Shown here piece by piece: positions 5,237-5,290 of a stretch of 5,290 nt of DNA (position 1 is the first letter of the stretch; each line of letters opens with the position of its first letter). Both the position numbers and the translations under genes were made by a program. The stretch lies in the NCBI GenBank assembly GCA_002393835.1, contig DGTW01000243.1, positions 1 through 5,290 on the forward strand. The letters are read 5' to 3'. The stretch is from Treponema sp. UBA4326 (GTDB taxonomy: Bacteria; Spirochaetota; Spirochaetia; Treponematales; Treponemataceae). Below the pieces are notes generated by a model. The model ran no database searches. It had not been told where the DNA came from and was given only the letters and a program-made list of their open reading frames with translations.

Positions 5237-5260
5237 CGGGACAAGCGAAGCAATGTCCCG
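5237..5260. repeat. Hairpin module, copy 2 (upstream of four-helix-bundle remnant)
   Basis: CGGGACA (5237-5243) pairs perfectly with TGTCCCG (5254-5260) around a ten-base loop. It is the inverted partner of the module at 4330-4353. It sits about 16 bases upstream of the TTG start, so it could be transcribed in the leader of that gene. Confidence 0.85.
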
Positions 5261-5264
5261 TGCG

Positions 5265-5290
5265 TAATTCCGCATTCCTAATTCCGCATT
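5265..5290. repeat. Heptad array D, cut by window edge
   Basis: Units TAATTCC, GCATTCC, TAATTCC and a partial GCATT. On the minus strand this reads as GGAATTA and GGAATGC, the same theme as arrays A and C, but in opposite orientation to array C. It starts four bases after hairpin module copy 2 and continues beyond the window. Confidence 0.8.

Overview
The window looks like chromosomal DNA from a host- or rumen-associated spirochaete, most likely Treponema. I infer this from the gene content: a spirochaete-like CstA of about 500 residues, a COG2509-type FAD dehydrogenase, a small protein that resembles short Treponema hypotheticals, and an S23/IVS four-helix-bundle relative. The many short tandem repeats fit too. 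The genus is inference, and a repeat-rich Fibrobacter-like genome is the main alternative.

Layout. Two genes read rightward: the 3' end of an FAD-dependent dehydrogenase (1-669) and a 74-residue conserved-looking small protein (905-1129). Four read leftward: a truncated four-helix-bundle gene (4993-5220), prmC (3877-4959), cstA (2227-3753) and a class I SAM methyltransferase (1320-2114). The convergent gap (1130-1319) holds a MITE-like nest of inverted repeats. The gap at 670-904 holds a heptad array and a GC-rich, hairpin-rich segment.

The leftward genes do not look like one operon. Each of the two junctions that could link them carries a terminator (strong after cstA, weak after prmC), followed at once by a good sigma70-type promoter. 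The cstA promoter is TTGACA-17-TACAAT. The methyltransferase promoter is TTGAAA-17-TATAAT and predicts transcription starting at, or one base before, its ATG, that is, a leaderless mRNA. The genes have no obvious common job: pyruvate/peptide-type uptake (CstA), release-factor methylation (PrmC) and an unassigned methyltransferase.

The most unusual feature is a family of 7-bp tandem repeats on the theme GGA(A/G)TxA. They occur four times in 5.3 kb: at the stop codon of the dehydrogenase, inside prmC in frame, between prmC and the four-helix-bundle remnant, and at the right window edge in inverted orientation. A 9-bp array also sits inside prmC. PrmC is 360 residues instead of about 280, because both arrays are translated as surface-loop insertions. 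A hairpin module of about 24 bp is shared by the prmC insertion and the upstream side of the four-helix-bundle remnant. This suggests one mobile or recombinogenic repeat system is reshaping gene ends, leaders and protein loops here. I see no CRISPR array, tRNA, rRNA or transposase gene.
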